38,421 bases of DNA from Massilia sp. Root335 (GCF_001425685.1 NZ_LMCY01000011.1:32975-71395), one strand, 5' to 3'. Shown: positions 9,207 to 17,211, counted from the stretch's first letter. Numbers and translations are program-made. Notes: generated by a model from the sequence alone, not told the origin.

Positions 9207-9929
9207 TCATGCGCTTTTTTTCATGTGCATGCCGTATTCGGTCGGGCTCATGCCGACATACGACTTGAACTGGCGGCTGAAGGCGCTGTGGTCCGTGTAA
9301 CCGCATTCGTACGCGATGTCCGCGATCTTCGCGGCCGGGTTGCGCTCGATGAGCGCGCGCGCGGCGGACAGCCTGCATTGCACGAGCAGCTGGCGCGGCG
9401 AATGCTGGAACACCTTCTGGAACAGCCGCTCCACCCGCGACAACGACAGGCCCGCCTCTTCCGCCAGCGCCGCGAGCGAGATGTTGTGCCGATAGTGTTC
9501 GCTGATGTGCTGCGCGATGCGGGCGATCTGCCGGTAGGCCGGATGCAGGTCGTCGAGCAGGCCGAGATCCTGCGACGTGCCGATCAGGCCGACGATCGCG
9601 CCGTCCGTGCCGAACAGCGGCACTTTCTTGGTGATGCACCAGCCGCGGCTGCGCCCGGGATAGATGTGCAGCTCGAGCTGCTTGTCGATCGGCGCGCCCT
9701 GGTCGATGACTTTCCGGTCCTGCGCCAGATAGGTCTCGGCGAGCGCGCGCGGGAACAGTTCCAGCGCCGTCTTCCCGAGCACGTCGCTCTTGTGCCGAAC
9801 TCCGCACCGCCGCACCATCGTGCGGTTGATGCTGAGATAGCGCCCGTCCCGGTCCTTCACGAAAAATGCGATGTCGTCCAGCGCATCGAACATCGCTTCG
9901 ACGGCTTCCGTGCCGATGGTGTCGATCAT
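9207..9929 (-). CDS. PAS-domain AraC-family regulator, probable hydroxyproline activator
   Basis: 240 residues. The N-terminal PAS domain spans about residues 10-115 (FDALDDIAFFVKDRDGRYLSIN, LGKTALELFP, GTDGAIVGLIGTSQDL). The C-terminal AraC double helix-turn-helix spans about 130-238 (ISLAALAEEAGLSLSRVERLFQ, KIADIAYECGYTDHSAFSRQFKSYVGMSPTEY). It lies between the epimerase and the divergent deaminase operon, so it most likely activates hydroxyproline catabolism, as AraC-type regulators do in pseudomonad lhp clusters. The start is set by GGAGGG four bases before the ATG at 9929; an ATG at 9941 lies within that Shine-Dalgarno region and is less likely. PAS plus AraC in one polypeptide is less common than a plain cupin-AraC. 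Confidence 0.82.
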   Translation of the reverse strand: MIDTIGTEAVEAMFDALDDIAFFVKDRDGRYLSINRTMVRRCGVRHKSDVLGKTALELFPRALAETYLAQDRKVIDQGAPIDKQLELHIYPGRSRGWCITKKVPLFGTDGAIVGLIGTSQDLGLLDDLHPAYRQIARIAQHISEHYRHNISLAALAEEAGLSLSRVERLFQKVFQHSPRQLLVQCRLSAARALIERNPAAKIADIAYECGYTDHSAFSRQFKSYVGMSPTEYGMHMKKSA

Positions 9930-9933
9930 GTTT

Positions 9934-9939
9934 CCCTCC
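9934..9939 (-). promoter_or_regulatory. Ribosome binding site GGAGGG of the AraC-type gene
   Basis: GGAGGG followed by AAAC and ATG (9929) on the minus strand. It decides between the candidate starts at 9929 and 9941. Confidence 0.65.
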
Positions 9940-10095
9940 ATGGCGACAATATAGGCGCAACGCGCCGGCATGGCAAACGGCTGCGGGATGCTGTGCCGAT
10001 TTCGGCGCGCCCGGCGCGCGGTTCACGCAAGACCCGGCCGGCATTCCGGCCTAGCATGGATGCTTTCAATCGCCCCACCCAAGGAGACCGACAAT

Positions 10096-10992
10096 ATGTG
10101 GAAAGGTGTTCTTCCGGCCGTCACCACCAAGTTCAAGGACGACGACTCGCTGGATCATGACGAAATGCTGCGCTGCTTCCAGATCCAGATGGATGCCGGC
10201 GTGGACGGGCTCATCGCCTGCGGTTCGCTGGGCGAAGGGCCGATGCTGTCCCAGGACGAGCGCATCGAGGTCTTCAGGCTGTGCAAGCAGGTGAGCGGCG
10301 CCAAACCGGCGCTGCTCACCGTCGCCGAAGCGTCGACGCGGGACGCATGCGCGCTGGCGAAGAAGGCCGCCAAGGCGGGGGCGGACGGCCTGATGGTCGT
10401 GCCCAGCACGATCTACCACACCGATCCGCGCGAGACGGTGGCGACGCTGAAGGCCGTCGCCGCGGCCGGCGACCTGCCGGTCATGATCTATTCGAACCGC
10501 CTCGCCTACCGCGTCGACGTGACGGTCGAGATCATGGAAGCGCTGGCGGACGACGCGCGCTTCGTCGCCGTCAAGGAATCGTCGGACGACATCCGCCGCA
10601 GCACCGACATCATCAACCGCTTCGGCGACCGCTTCGACCTGCTGACGGGCGTGGACAACCTCGCGTTCGAAGCGCTCGCCGTCGGCGCGGTCGGCTGGGT
10701 GGCCGGCGTGGGCCTCGCGTTCCCGCACGAGACGGTGGCGATCTGGCGCCTCGTCCAGGCACGGCGCCACGACGAGGCGCTGCGCATCTATCGCTGGTTC
10801 CGGCCGTTGCTGGACCTGGACGTCTCCACCTTCCTCGTCCAGAACATCAAGCTCGCCGAGCACCTGGCCATCGGCTCGAACGAGCGCGTACGCGCGCCCC
10901 GCCTGCCGCTCGCGGGCGCGCGCCGCGCGCAGGTGGAGCAGACGATCCGCGCCGCCCTGGCCTGCCGTCCCGCGCTCCCCGCATTCGCGTGA
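10096..10992 (+). CDS. lhpC: 1-pyrroline-4-hydroxy-2-carboxylate deaminase (DapA family)
   Basis: 298 residues with the DHDPS/NAL aldolase-like barrel. The Schiff-base lysine is Lys160 (FVAVKESSDD) and the active-site tyrosine Tyr132 (VMIYSNR). GSLGEGPML stands where the GTTGE loop lies in DHDPS. The family member in hydroxyproline pathways deaminates and dehydrates the cyclic imine to alpha-ketoglutarate semialdehyde. The substrate is assigned from the neighbouring epimerase and dehydrogenase genes; sequence alone gives only the superfamily. AAGGAGA lies eight bases before the ATG. Its stop overlaps the GTG start of the next gene. Confidence 0.82.
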   Translation: MWKGVLPAVTTKFKDDDSLDHDEMLRCFQIQMDAGVDGLIACGSLGEGPMLSQDERIEVFRLCKQVSGAKPALLTVAEASTRDACALAKKAAKAGADGLMVVPSTIYHTDPRETVATLKAVAAAGDLPVMIYSNRLAYRVDVTVEIMEALADDARFVAVKESSDDIRRSTDIINRFGDRFDLLTGVDNLAFEALAVGAVGWVAGVGLAFPHETVAIWRLVQARRHDEALRIYRWFRPLLDLDVSTFLVQNIKLAEHLAIGSNERVRAPRLPLAGARRAQVEQTIRAALACRPALPAFA

Positions 10993-12107
10993 GATCGCCG
11001 GACGTCATCGTCGTCGGCGCCGGCATCGTCGGTGCCGCCTGCGCGCTGGAACTGCAGGCGCGCGGGCGCGACGTGCTGCTCGTCGACGCGCGCCATCCCG
11101 GCGCGGGCGTGACGGCGGCCGGCATGGGCCACCTCGTCGCCCTCGACGAGACCGAAGATGAACTCGACCTGTGCCTGCTGTCGCTGGCGCGCTGGGACGA
11201 GTACCTGGCCACGCACGCCGGCCTCGCGGAACACGTCCGCTGCGGCACGCTGTGGGTGGCCGAGGACGACGCCCAGATGGCCCACGCGCTCGCCCGCGCG
11301 GAACGCCTGGGCCGGCGCGGCTGGGATGCGGAAGCGCTGACGGGCAGCCGGCTGGCCCGGACCGAGCCCGCGCTGCGCGCCGGCCTCGCGGGCGGCGTGC
11401 GGGTCGCGCGGGACGGCGTCGTGTACCCGCCCGCGGTCGCCCGCGACCTGGCCGCGCAGCTTGTCGCCCGAGGCGGACGGACGCTGTTCGGCGCGACGGT
11501 CGCCGGCATCGGCCGCGGCGCCGTGACGCTGTCGTCCGGCCAACGCATCGACGCGGGCGACGTCGTCGTCGCGGCGGGGCCGGGTGTCGCGCGCCTGCTG
11601 CCCGACATCCCCGTCTTTCCGCGCAAGGGCCACCTCGCCATCACGGCGCGCTATCCGCGCACGCTGGCGCACCAGGTGGTCAGCATGGGATACGGCCAGA
11701 CCGAGGCCGGCAGCGACGCCCTTGCCGTCGCCGCGAACGTACAGCCGCGCATCACGGGCCAATGGCTGATCGGGTCGTGCCGCCAGGACGGGATCGACCA
11801 CACCGGCGTCGACCCGCGCGTGCTCGCCCACGTGCTGCGCGCGGCCATCGCGCTGCTGCCCGGCCTCGCGGACATGACGATCATCCGCAGCTGGACCGGG
11901 CTGCGCCCCGCGACGCGCGACGCTCGCCCGGTCATCGGGCCGCATCCGGCGCTGGAACACGTCTGGCTCGCCGCCGGCCACGAAGGGCTGGGCGTGACGA
12001 CGGCGTTCGGCACGGCGCGCCTGCTGGCCGACCTGATGCTGGCATGCCCCGCCCCCATCGATGCCACGCCCTATTCGCCCGCGAGATTCGCCCATGAACC
12101 AGCCTGA
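10989..12107 (+). CDS. FAD-dependent D-hydroxyproline dehydrogenase subunit (DAO/SoxB type)
   Basis: 372 residues of the D-amino-acid oxidase/glycine oxidase fold. An N-terminal Rossmann motif (VIVVGAGIVGAACALELQARG) is followed by GVTAAGMGHLV. C-terminal FAD/substrate motifs are SWTGLRPATRDARPVIGP and AAGHEGLGVTTAFGTARLLADLM. With the next two genes it forms the heteromeric hydroxyproline dehydrogenase known from pseudomonads, oxidising cis-4-hydroxy-D-proline to the cyclic imine. Translation begins at GTG 10989, overlapping the previous TGA (GTGA). Its 3' end overlaps the following ferredoxin-like gene by 14 bp. It could act on D-proline as well. Confidence 0.83.
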   Translation: MRSPDVIVVGAGIVGAACALELQARGRDVLLVDARHPGAGVTAAGMGHLVALDETEDELDLCLLSLARWDEYLATHAGLAEHVRCGTLWVAEDDAQMAHALARAERLGRRGWDAEALTGSRLARTEPALRAGLAGGVRVARDGVVYPPAVARDLAAQLVARGGRTLFGATVAGIGRGAVTLSSGQRIDAGDVVVAAGPGVARLLPDIPVFPRKGHLAITARYPRTLAHQVVSMGYGQTEAGSDALAVAANVQPRITGQWLIGSCRQDGIDHTGVDPRVLAHVLRAAIALLPGLADMTIIRSWTGLRPATRDARPVIGPHPALEHVWLAAGHEGLGVTTAFGTARLLADLMLACPAPIDATPYSPARFAHEPA

Positions 12108-12357
12108 GATGACCTGTGAAGTGACCGTCGACGGCGTCGCGGTCGGCGTCCCCATGGGCGCGTCCGTCGTCGCGGCCATCGTCGCCGCCGGATCCCTGTG
12201 CACGCGCCACTCCGTCACGGGCCGGCGCCGCTTCGCGTTCTGCGGCATCGGCCAGTGCCAGGAATGCCGCGTGACGGTCGACGGCCACGCCGACCGTCTC
12301 GCCTGCCGCACGGCCTGCCGGCCCGGCATGGCCATCGTGACGGGAGGCGGACGGTGA
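12094..12357 (+). CDS. (2Fe-2S)-binding subunit of the hydroxyproline dehydrogenase
   Basis: An 87-residue ferredoxin-like subunit of the HcnA type. The cluster ligands are Cys50, Cys55, Cys58 (FCGIGQCQEC) and Cys71 (LAC). The size and the CGIG.C..C pattern match the small gamma-type subunit of HcnABC-like dehydrogenases, which carries electrons between the FAD subunits. The start MNQPEM at 12094 lies inside the end of the preceding gene, and the stop overlaps the next gene's GTG. Confidence 0.85.
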   Translation: MNQPEMTCEVTVDGVAVGVPMGASVVAAIVAAGSLCTRHSVTGRRRFAFCGIGQCQECRVTVDGHADRLACRTACRPGMAIVTGGGR

Positions 12358-13607
12358 CCACCGACAAGCTGCTGCACATCGTCGGGAGCGGCCCGGCGGG
12401 CCTGGCCGCTGCGCAGACGGCGCTCGATGCCGGTGCAAGGGTGTGCCTGATCGACGATAATCACGCGCCGGGCGGCCAGATCTGGCGCGGCGGCCCGGCC
12501 CAATGGACCGACGCCCGCGCGCAGGCCTTCTGGAAGACGCTGCACGGCCACCCGGGCTTCACGCACATGCAGGACGCCCAGGTCATCGGCTGCGTCGACG
12601 CCAACACGCTGTTGCTGGAGACGGAGGGCCGCGGCGTGCCCGTCGGCTTCGCGCGCCTCGTGCTCTGCACCGGCGCGCGCGAACTGTCGCTGCCGTTTCC
12701 GGGATGGACGCTCCCCGGCGTCACCGGCGCAGGCGGGCTGCAAGCCCTGATCAAGGGCGGCATGCCGGTCGCCGGACGCCGCGTCGTCGTCGCCGGCTCC
12801 GGACCACTGCTGCTCGCGACCGCGCTGACGGCCGTCAGGGCCGGCGCGCAGGTGGCGGCCGTCGTCGAGCACCAGCCCCTGTCGCGCCTGTCGGCGTTCG
12901 GCGTCAAGCTGCTGTCGCGGCACAGGAAGAAGTTTCTGCAGGCGGCGTCGCTGTTCGCGGGCCTGCGCGGCGTGCCATATGTGACGGGCGCGCAGATCGT
13001 CGCGGCGCGGGGCGACGACATGCTCCGCAGCGTCGTCGTCCAGGCCGGGGGCAGGCAAACGGAATACGCCTGCGATTTCCTGGCCGCGGGCTTCGGCCTC
13101 GTGCCGAACACGGACCTCGCGCGCGCGCTGCGCTGCGACGTCGGCGACGGCGCCGTGCGCGTCGACGGCCTGCTGAAGACGAGCCGCGCGGACATCTGGG
13201 CCGCGGGCGAATGCACCGGGATCGGCGGCGTGGACAAGGCGGTGGCCGAAGGACGGATCGCGGCACTCGCCGCGCTGGGCCTGCGCCCGGCGGCACGGGA
13301 CATCCCCGTGCTGCGCACCGCGCGCGCGTTCGCCGCGCTGCTGGCGCGCACGTTCGCGCCGGACGATGCGCTGCGCGCGATGTGCCAGCCGGATACCATC
13401 GTGTGCCGCTGCGAAGACGTCCCCGCGGCCAGCCTGCTGCCGCACCGCGACTGGCGCGAAGCGAAACTGGCGACCCGCGTCGGCATGGGGCCGTGCCAGG
13501 GCAAGACGTGCGGCCCGGCGTGCGAATTTTTGTACGGATGGCCGCAACACGACGTCCGGATACCGATCATGCCCGCCTCGGCGCGGACGTTGTCGCAGAT
13601 CGAATGA
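12354..13607 (+). CDS. FAD/Fe-S dehydrogenase subunit, HcnB-like (pyridine-nucleotide-disulphide oxidoreductase fold)
   Basis: 417 residues. The FAD-binding motif is at residues 11-16 (GSGPAG), with GGQIWRGG just after it. A second dinucleotide motif is VVVAGSGPLLLATAL, and the third FAD motif is TSRADIWAAGECTGIGG. The C-terminal Cys-rich domain (Cys351, 353, 381, 386, 390; CRCEDV and GPCQGKTCGPAC) is a BFD-type [2Fe-2S] site. This architecture is that of the alpha subunit of D-hydroxyproline and opine dehydrogenases. The GTG start at 12354 overlaps the previous TGA, as at the deaminase junction, so the run 10096-13607 is one coupled operon. Confidence 0.85.
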   Translation: MTTDKLLHIVGSGPAGLAAAQTALDAGARVCLIDDNHAPGGQIWRGGPAQWTDARAQAFWKTLHGHPGFTHMQDAQVIGCVDANTLLLETEGRGVPVGFARLVLCTGARELSLPFPGWTLPGVTGAGGLQALIKGGMPVAGRRVVVAGSGPLLLATALTAVRAGAQVAAVVEHQPLSRLSAFGVKLLSRHRKKFLQAASLFAGLRGVPYVTGAQIVAARGDDMLRSVVVQAGGRQTEYACDFLAAGFGLVPNTDLARALRCDVGDGAVRVDGLLKTSRADIWAAGECTGIGGVDKAVAEGRIAALAALGLRPAARDIPVLRTARAFAALLARTFAPDDALRAMCQPDTIVCRCEDVPAASLLPHRDWREAKLATRVGMGPCQGKTCGPACEFLYGWPQHDVRIPIMPASARTLSQIE

Positions 13608-13620
13608 ACCAGGGAGAACC

Positions 13621-14844
13621 ATGACTATCGGTGGCACCAACAAGCAGGCCGCGCTCGATGCGCTGACGAACATGACGGCAGGCGCGGTGCCGATCGCGCC
13701 GGACGAATACCGGTCGCGCATCGCCCGCGCCCAGGCGTTCATGCAGGCGCAGGGCATCGCGGCGACGTATCTCAACGCGGGCAGCAACCTGACGTATTTC
13801 ACGGGCACGCGATGGAGCCCAAGCGAACGCATGGTCGGCGCGGTCCTGCCGGCGCGGGGCGACCTGGTGTACATCGCGCCCTCGTTCGAGGAAAACACGA
13901 TCCGCAACTTCATGGCCGTCGAAGGCGAGATCGCCTGCTGGGACGAGCACGAGAATCCGGCCGTACTGCTGCGCGCCGTGCTGGCGCGGCTCGGCGTCGC
14001 GGCCGACGGCGCCACGCTGGCCGTCGACGAGAGCACGCCGCTGTTCCTGTTCGACGCCATCCGCGCCGCGACGTCCGGCTACGTCGTCCGGAACGCGCAT
14101 CCGGTCACGTCCCATTGCCGCATGCGCAAGTCGGATGCGGAGATCGCGTTGATCCAGCGCGCGATGGACATGACGATGGCCGTGCACGTGGCGGCCGCGT
14201 CGATCCTGCACGAAGGGATCACGACGGCGGACGTGGAGGAATTCATCCACCTCGCGCACCGCAAGGCCGGCGCGAGCGGCTCGTATTTCTGCATCGTGCT
14301 GTTCGGCGAGGCGACGTCGTATCCGCATGGCGTCAACTACGTCCAGACGCTGAAACGCGGCGATACGGTGCTGATCGACACGGGCTGCAAGGTCCACAAC
14401 TATATCTCCGACATCACCCGCACCTATGTGTTCGGCGCGCCGTCCGAGCGCCAGCGCTTCGTGTGGAACGCGGAACAGGCGGCGCAGCGCGCGGCGTTCG
14501 AGGCCGCGCGGCTGGGCGTCCCCTGCGAAGACGTCGACAAGGCCGCCCGCCGCTCGCTCGAAGCGAACGGGTTCGGGCCCGGCTACAAGCTGCCCGGCCT
14601 GCCGCACCGGACCGGGCATGGCATCGGCCTCGACATCCATGAAGGCCCGTACCTCGTCGGCGGCGAACGCCGCCCGCTCGAACCGGGCATGTGCTTTTCG
14701 AACGAGCCGATGATCGTCGTGCCGGGCGAATTCGGGATCCGGCTGGAAGACCATTTCTACATGACGGCATCCGGGCCGAAGTGGTTCACCGAGCCGGCGG
14801 CGAGCCTGGAGGATCCGTTCGGAGCAGGTGACGAGCTCAAATAG
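13621..14844 (+). CDS. M24-family metallopeptidase, Xaa-Pro dipeptidase/aminopeptidase type
   Basis: 407 residues. A creatinase-like N-domain (about 20-150) precedes the pita-bread M24 domain. All five metal ligands are in place: Asp253 (IDTG), Asp264 (SDITRT), His333 (TGHGIG), Glu362 (SNEPM) and Glu376 (RLEDH). No signal peptide, so cytoplasmic. AGGGAGAA precedes the ATG, 13 bp after the dehydrogenase stop, in the same operon. Peptidases of this family cut Xaa-Pro bonds; here it may release hydroxyproline from Xaa-Hyp dipeptides. That substrate is inference from position. A creatinase or DMSP-lyase-like role is a less likely alternative. Confidence 0.82.
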   Translation: MTIGGTNKQAALDALTNMTAGAVPIAPDEYRSRIARAQAFMQAQGIAATYLNAGSNLTYFTGTRWSPSERMVGAVLPARGDLVYIAPSFEENTIRNFMAVEGEIACWDEHENPAVLLRAVLARLGVAADGATLAVDESTPLFLFDAIRAATSGYVVRNAHPVTSHCRMRKSDAEIALIQRAMDMTMAVHVAAASILHEGITTADVEEFIHLAHRKAGASGSYFCIVLFGEATSYPHGVNYVQTLKRGDTVLIDTGCKVHNYISDITRTYVFGAPSERQRFVWNAEQAAQRAAFEAARLGVPCEDVDKAARRSLEANGFGPGYKLPGLPHRTGHGIGLDIHEGPYLVGGERRPLEPGMCFSNEPMIVVPGEFGIRLEDHFYMTASGPKWFTEPAASLEDPFGAGDELK

Positions 14845-14903
14845 GGGAATGTCCCCATCAGGATTCGCAATAATTGGTGAGTTTTAGATACTTTCCTGCA
14901 GGC

Positions 14904-14909
14904 TATACT
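14904..14909 (+). promoter_or_regulatory. Possible -10 box (TATACT) of the lipoprotein pair
   Basis: TATACT lies 46 bases before the first lipoprotein ATG, in an AT-richer stretch. No convincing -35 at 16-18 bp upstream, so the promoter is weak or activator-dependent. Confidence 0.4.
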
Positions 14910-14955
14910 TGTTATTGCGACACGGCACGCCAAGATGCCGTCCCAGGGGAACATC

Positions 14956-15522
14956 ATGAAAAAGACATTAGCAATCCTGAGCGTGGCCTTCGTACTGGCG
15001 GGCTGCCAATCTGCGCCTCCTATCAATTTCTCCGTACCGAATGTCGGGTACAGCACAAAAAAAATCGATGCGGAACTGAAATCGATGACAGTCGGCATTG
15101 CCCGCGCCGACGAGAAGACGGGTGACCTGCCGGCCGGCATGGAAACACTCGTCCCGCAGCTCTGGCAAACCTCGCTGCAGGAAGCGCTCAACAAGATGGC
15201 GATCTTCAACGATGATGCTTCCAACAAGGTCAACCTGACGGTGAAGATTCTGAAGCTCGACATTCCGAGTTTCGGAGCCGGCATGACGACCGAAGTCGCG
15301 GCCCGTTACGAACTTCTCGACCGCAAGAACGGGGCCGTGATCTATACGCAAGACATTAGCTCGAAGGGCGAAGTACCTTACGATTACGCGTTTTCCGGTG
15401 TGACGCGGGTCCGCGAATCGATTAACCGATCCGTACAAAACAATATCACCCAATTCCTGCAGGCCCTGCAGACCGTGGACGTGTCGAAACCCATGTTCCC
15501 CGTAAAGGTGAGTCAGAAATGA
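14956..15522 (+). CDS. Putative lipoprotein of unknown function
   Basis: 188 residues with a type II signal peptide and lipobox (AFVLAGC, Cys18). The rest is soluble mixed alpha/beta (TVGIARADEKTGDLPAG, PQLWQTSLQEALNKMAIFND, VNLTVKILKLDIPSFGAG, VAARYELLDRKNGAVIYTQDI). The family occurs in Burkholderiales, sometimes under a misleading acyltransferase name; I see no acyltransferase motif. The pattern of a C-terminal helix after a DRKNG hairpin recalls periplasmic lipoproteins of the YajG/LptE kind, but this is only a resemblance. AGGGGAA precedes the ATG at 14956. Its TGA overlaps the next ATG (ATGA). GC is visibly lower than in the flanking operons. Confidence 0.7.
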   Translation: MKKTLAILSVAFVLAGCQSAPPINFSVPNVGYSTKKIDAELKSMTVGIARADEKTGDLPAGMETLVPQLWQTSLQEALNKMAIFNDDASNKVNLTVKILKLDIPSFGAGMTTEVAARYELLDRKNGAVIYTQDISSKGEVPYDYAFSGVTRVRESINRSVQNNITQFLQALQTVDVSKPMFPVKVSQK

Positions 15523-15983
15523 TGGGTAAAAAACTCATCGCAGCCGCTTGTGTCGCGATCCTGGGCATGTACGGCTGCGCTTCCAATATATCGCCTACCT
15601 CGTATTCGGTGGGTTCGGTCGGCCAGGTAAATCGAACGGTCGCCGCGAAGGTCATCAGCGTGCGGCCCGTCGATATCGCCGGAACGACGGGCGCGGGCGG
15701 GACGGCCGGTGGCGCATTGGGCGCGACCGCCGGCTCCGGAATCGGACATGGCGATCGCGCCAACGTCGCGGGCGCGATCGCCGGCGCGGTCGTGGGCGCG
15801 GTCGCGGGGGCGGCAATCGAGCAGGGCGCAACGCACCAGTCCGGCTTCGAATATGTCGTGCAAACCGAAAACGATAATCTGATGACGATCGTTCAAGGTG
15901 CGAATCCGACGTTTGCCGTCAATGACAAGGTATTGGTCTTGTACGGCTCCCCCGCTCGCATCATCCCCGATCCGAGAAAGTAG
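15519..15983 (+). CDS. Glycine-zipper outer-membrane lipoprotein (SlyB/Pcp-like)
   Basis: 154 residues. A lipoprotein signal (AILGMYGC) is followed by a short beta-like segment (YSVGSVGQVNRTVAAKVISVRPVDI). A glycine-zipper membrane hairpin follows (GGALGATAGSGIG, VAGAIAGAVVGAVAGAAIEQG), then a C-terminal SH3-like tail (LMTIVQGANPTFAVNDKVLVLYG). This is the layout of SlyB/17-kDa antigen proteins of the outer membrane, linked to envelope integrity and magnesium response in enterobacteria. It is translationally coupled to the previous lipoprotein. A second in-frame ATG at 15522 is an alternative start. Confidence 0.75.
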   Translation: MMGKKLIAAACVAILGMYGCASNISPTSYSVGSVGQVNRTVAAKVISVRPVDIAGTTGAGGTAGGALGATAGSGIGHGDRANVAGAIAGAVVGAVAGAAIEQGATHQSGFEYVVQTENDNLMTIVQGANPTFAVNDKVLVLYGSPARIIPDPRK

Positions 15984-15996
15984 TTTTTCGTGCCGG

Positions 15997-16015
15997 ATGC
16001 CCGCGCCGCGGGCAT
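15997..16015. terminator. Possible intercistronic hairpin between convergent genes
   Basis: ATGCCCGC-gcc-GCGGGCAT, a perfect 8-bp stem with a 3-base loop. It lies between the ends of the SlyB-like gene (15983) and the convergent esterase gene (16024). No T tract follows directly on either strand, so termination may be inefficient or Rho-assisted. Confidence 0.4.
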
Positions 16016-16023
16016 GTCGCCGA

Positions 16024-17040
16024 TCAGTTTCGGCGCCCCTGGCCGAGATGTTCCCGCAAGAAGCCATCCGTCGCCTCCACCGTGGGCGCCAGCCACGGAT
16101 CGAACAGCCAGAAGCTGTGCGGCGTATCCGGCACGAGCACGACGCCGGTCGCGATGCCCAGCGCCTTCAGCTTCGCGACGACCTCTTCCCGCCCCAGGCT
16201 GAAACGCCGCTGCGCGCTGCCGATGAACAGGATCGGCGGCGTGCCCGGACCCACGTGGAACAGCGGCGACGCGTCGCGCCACAGCGCCGCCTTTTCCGCA
16301 TAGCGCCCGCCGAACCACGCCCCCGCCGATGACGGCTGCTTGGCCGGATCGTCCTCGTATTTGCGCGCTTCCTCCGACGTGAAATCGGACAGGCCGTCGA
16401 TGTTGACGATCGCCTGCACGGCGCTCGACACGTCCCCGGGGCGCGCGTCCGGATCGAAGCGGGACTCGGCGTTCGTCACGCCCGTCAGCGCCGCGATCTG
16501 GCCCCCGGCCGACGCGCCCGCGACGGCGATGCGGGCCGGGTCGATGCCGTAGTCGGCCGCATGCGCGCGCACCCAGCGGACGGCGGCCTTGACGTCGTGG
16601 ATGGCCGCCGGATACGGCGCGTCCGACGCCAGCCGGTAGTCGATGGTGGCGGCCGCATAACCCCGTTCGGCCATGCGGATCGCCATCGGCGCGAAGTTCG
16701 CGCGCACGCCCGCGCGCCAGCCGCCGCCGTGCACGAACACGATGGCAGGCCGCGACGCCGGGCCGCCGGCCGCGGGCAGGTAGAGATCGAGCTTGAGGTC
16801 ATGTGGCTGCGCGCCCTCCTCGCGGCGCGCGTAGGTGACGTTCGTGACGGCGCGCACGGATGCGGGCACGGCGCCGCTCGCGATGCGGATGAACGGATAT
16901 TTGGGGGCCAGCTTCGCGTACGTCGTCGCCGCCGTGTAACTCTCGGGCGCGGGCGCCTTCACTTGCTGCTGCGCGCACGCGGCGAGCAGCACCGCCACGC
17001 CTGCCGCCACCCACACCCTCCTGCGTTCCGATCCCGCCAT
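16024..17040 (-). CDS. Lipoprotein alpha/beta hydrolase, BD-FAE-like esterase
   Basis: 338 residues. A lipobox (VLLAAC, Cys22) anchors it to the envelope. The hydrolase domain has the oxyanion-hole motif HGGGW (104-108), the nucleophile elbow GASAGG (Ser177) and a C-terminal His in PDTPHSFW. This places it with BD-FAE/acetyl-xylan-esterase-like carbohydrate esterases. The ATG at 17040 follows GGAGAC. Its promoter region is shared with the divergent GH105 gene and contains both copies of the TGGTCNGACCA operator, so it probably belongs to the pectin regulon. It may deacetylate or deferuloylate pectin fragments; the substrate is inference. Confidence 0.8.
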   Translation of the reverse strand: MAGSERRRVWVAAGVAVLLAACAQQQVKAPAPESYTAATTYAKLAPKYPFIRIASGAVPASVRAVTNVTYARREEGAQPHDLKLDLYLPAAGGPASRPAIVFVHGGGWRAGVRANFAPMAIRMAERGYAAATIDYRLASDAPYPAAIHDVKAAVRWVRAHAADYGIDPARIAVAGASAGGQIAALTGVTNAESRFDPDARPGDVSSAVQAIVNIDGLSDFTSEEARKYEDDPAKQPSSAGAWFGGRYAEKAALWRDASPLFHVGPGTPPILFIGSAQRRFSLGREEVVAKLKALGIATGVVLVPDTPHSFWLFDPWLAPTVEATDGFLREHLGQGRRN

Positions 17041-17106
17041 ACCGTCTCCACCGCCTCCCGAGTCGCCCCAGTATGCCACGGAACAACACGTCGCGGCTAG
17101 TCCGCC

Positions 17107-17135
17107 TTGCCAAAGTGGTCAGACCAACCTAGAAT
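17107..17135 (+). promoter_or_regulatory. Promoter of the GH105-DUF4861 operon
   Basis: TTGCCA (17107-17112), a 17-bp spacer and TAGAAT (17130-17135) give a start near 17142. One operator fills the spacer and the other overlaps the last base of the -10 box and the start point, so a bound repressor would exclude RNA polymerase. Confidence 0.7.
17116..17126. promoter_or_regulatory. FadR-type operator, site B1 (TGGTCAGACCA)
   Basis: A perfect TGGTC-a-GACCA palindrome inside the -35/-10 spacer of the GH105 promoter. It differs from sites A1 and C1 only at the central base. Confidence 0.75.
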
Positions 17136-17145
17136 GGTCCGACCA
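17135..17145. promoter_or_regulatory. FadR-type operator, site B2 (TGGTCCGACCA)
   Basis: A second perfect TGGTC-c-GACCA palindrome, 19 bp centre to centre from B1, overlapping the end of the -10 box and the expected transcription start. Confidence 0.75.
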
Positions 17146-17211
17146 GATTAAGAACGGCCCGGCCGCACGGCGCGAGGACCGTCCATCCGATAAAAACGAC
17201 TGGAGACTACG

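Noticed and set aside
9960..10060. Possible sigma-54 promoter before the deaminase gene (TGGCAAACGGCTGC)
   Set aside because: The GG-to-GC spacing is nine instead of ten and the -12 element lacks TT. A TTCACG/TAGCAT sigma-70 alternative has a 24-bp spacer. No promoter could be assigned.
10788..14060. A 1090-codon open frame on the minus strand
   Set aside because: Antisense to the coupled hydroxyproline dehydrogenase genes, which have full cofactor motifs. The minus translation has none.
14844..14856. GGGGA-atg-TCCCC hairpin after the M24 peptidase as a terminator
   Set aside because: The stem is only 5 bp, it starts inside the stop codon and no T tract follows.
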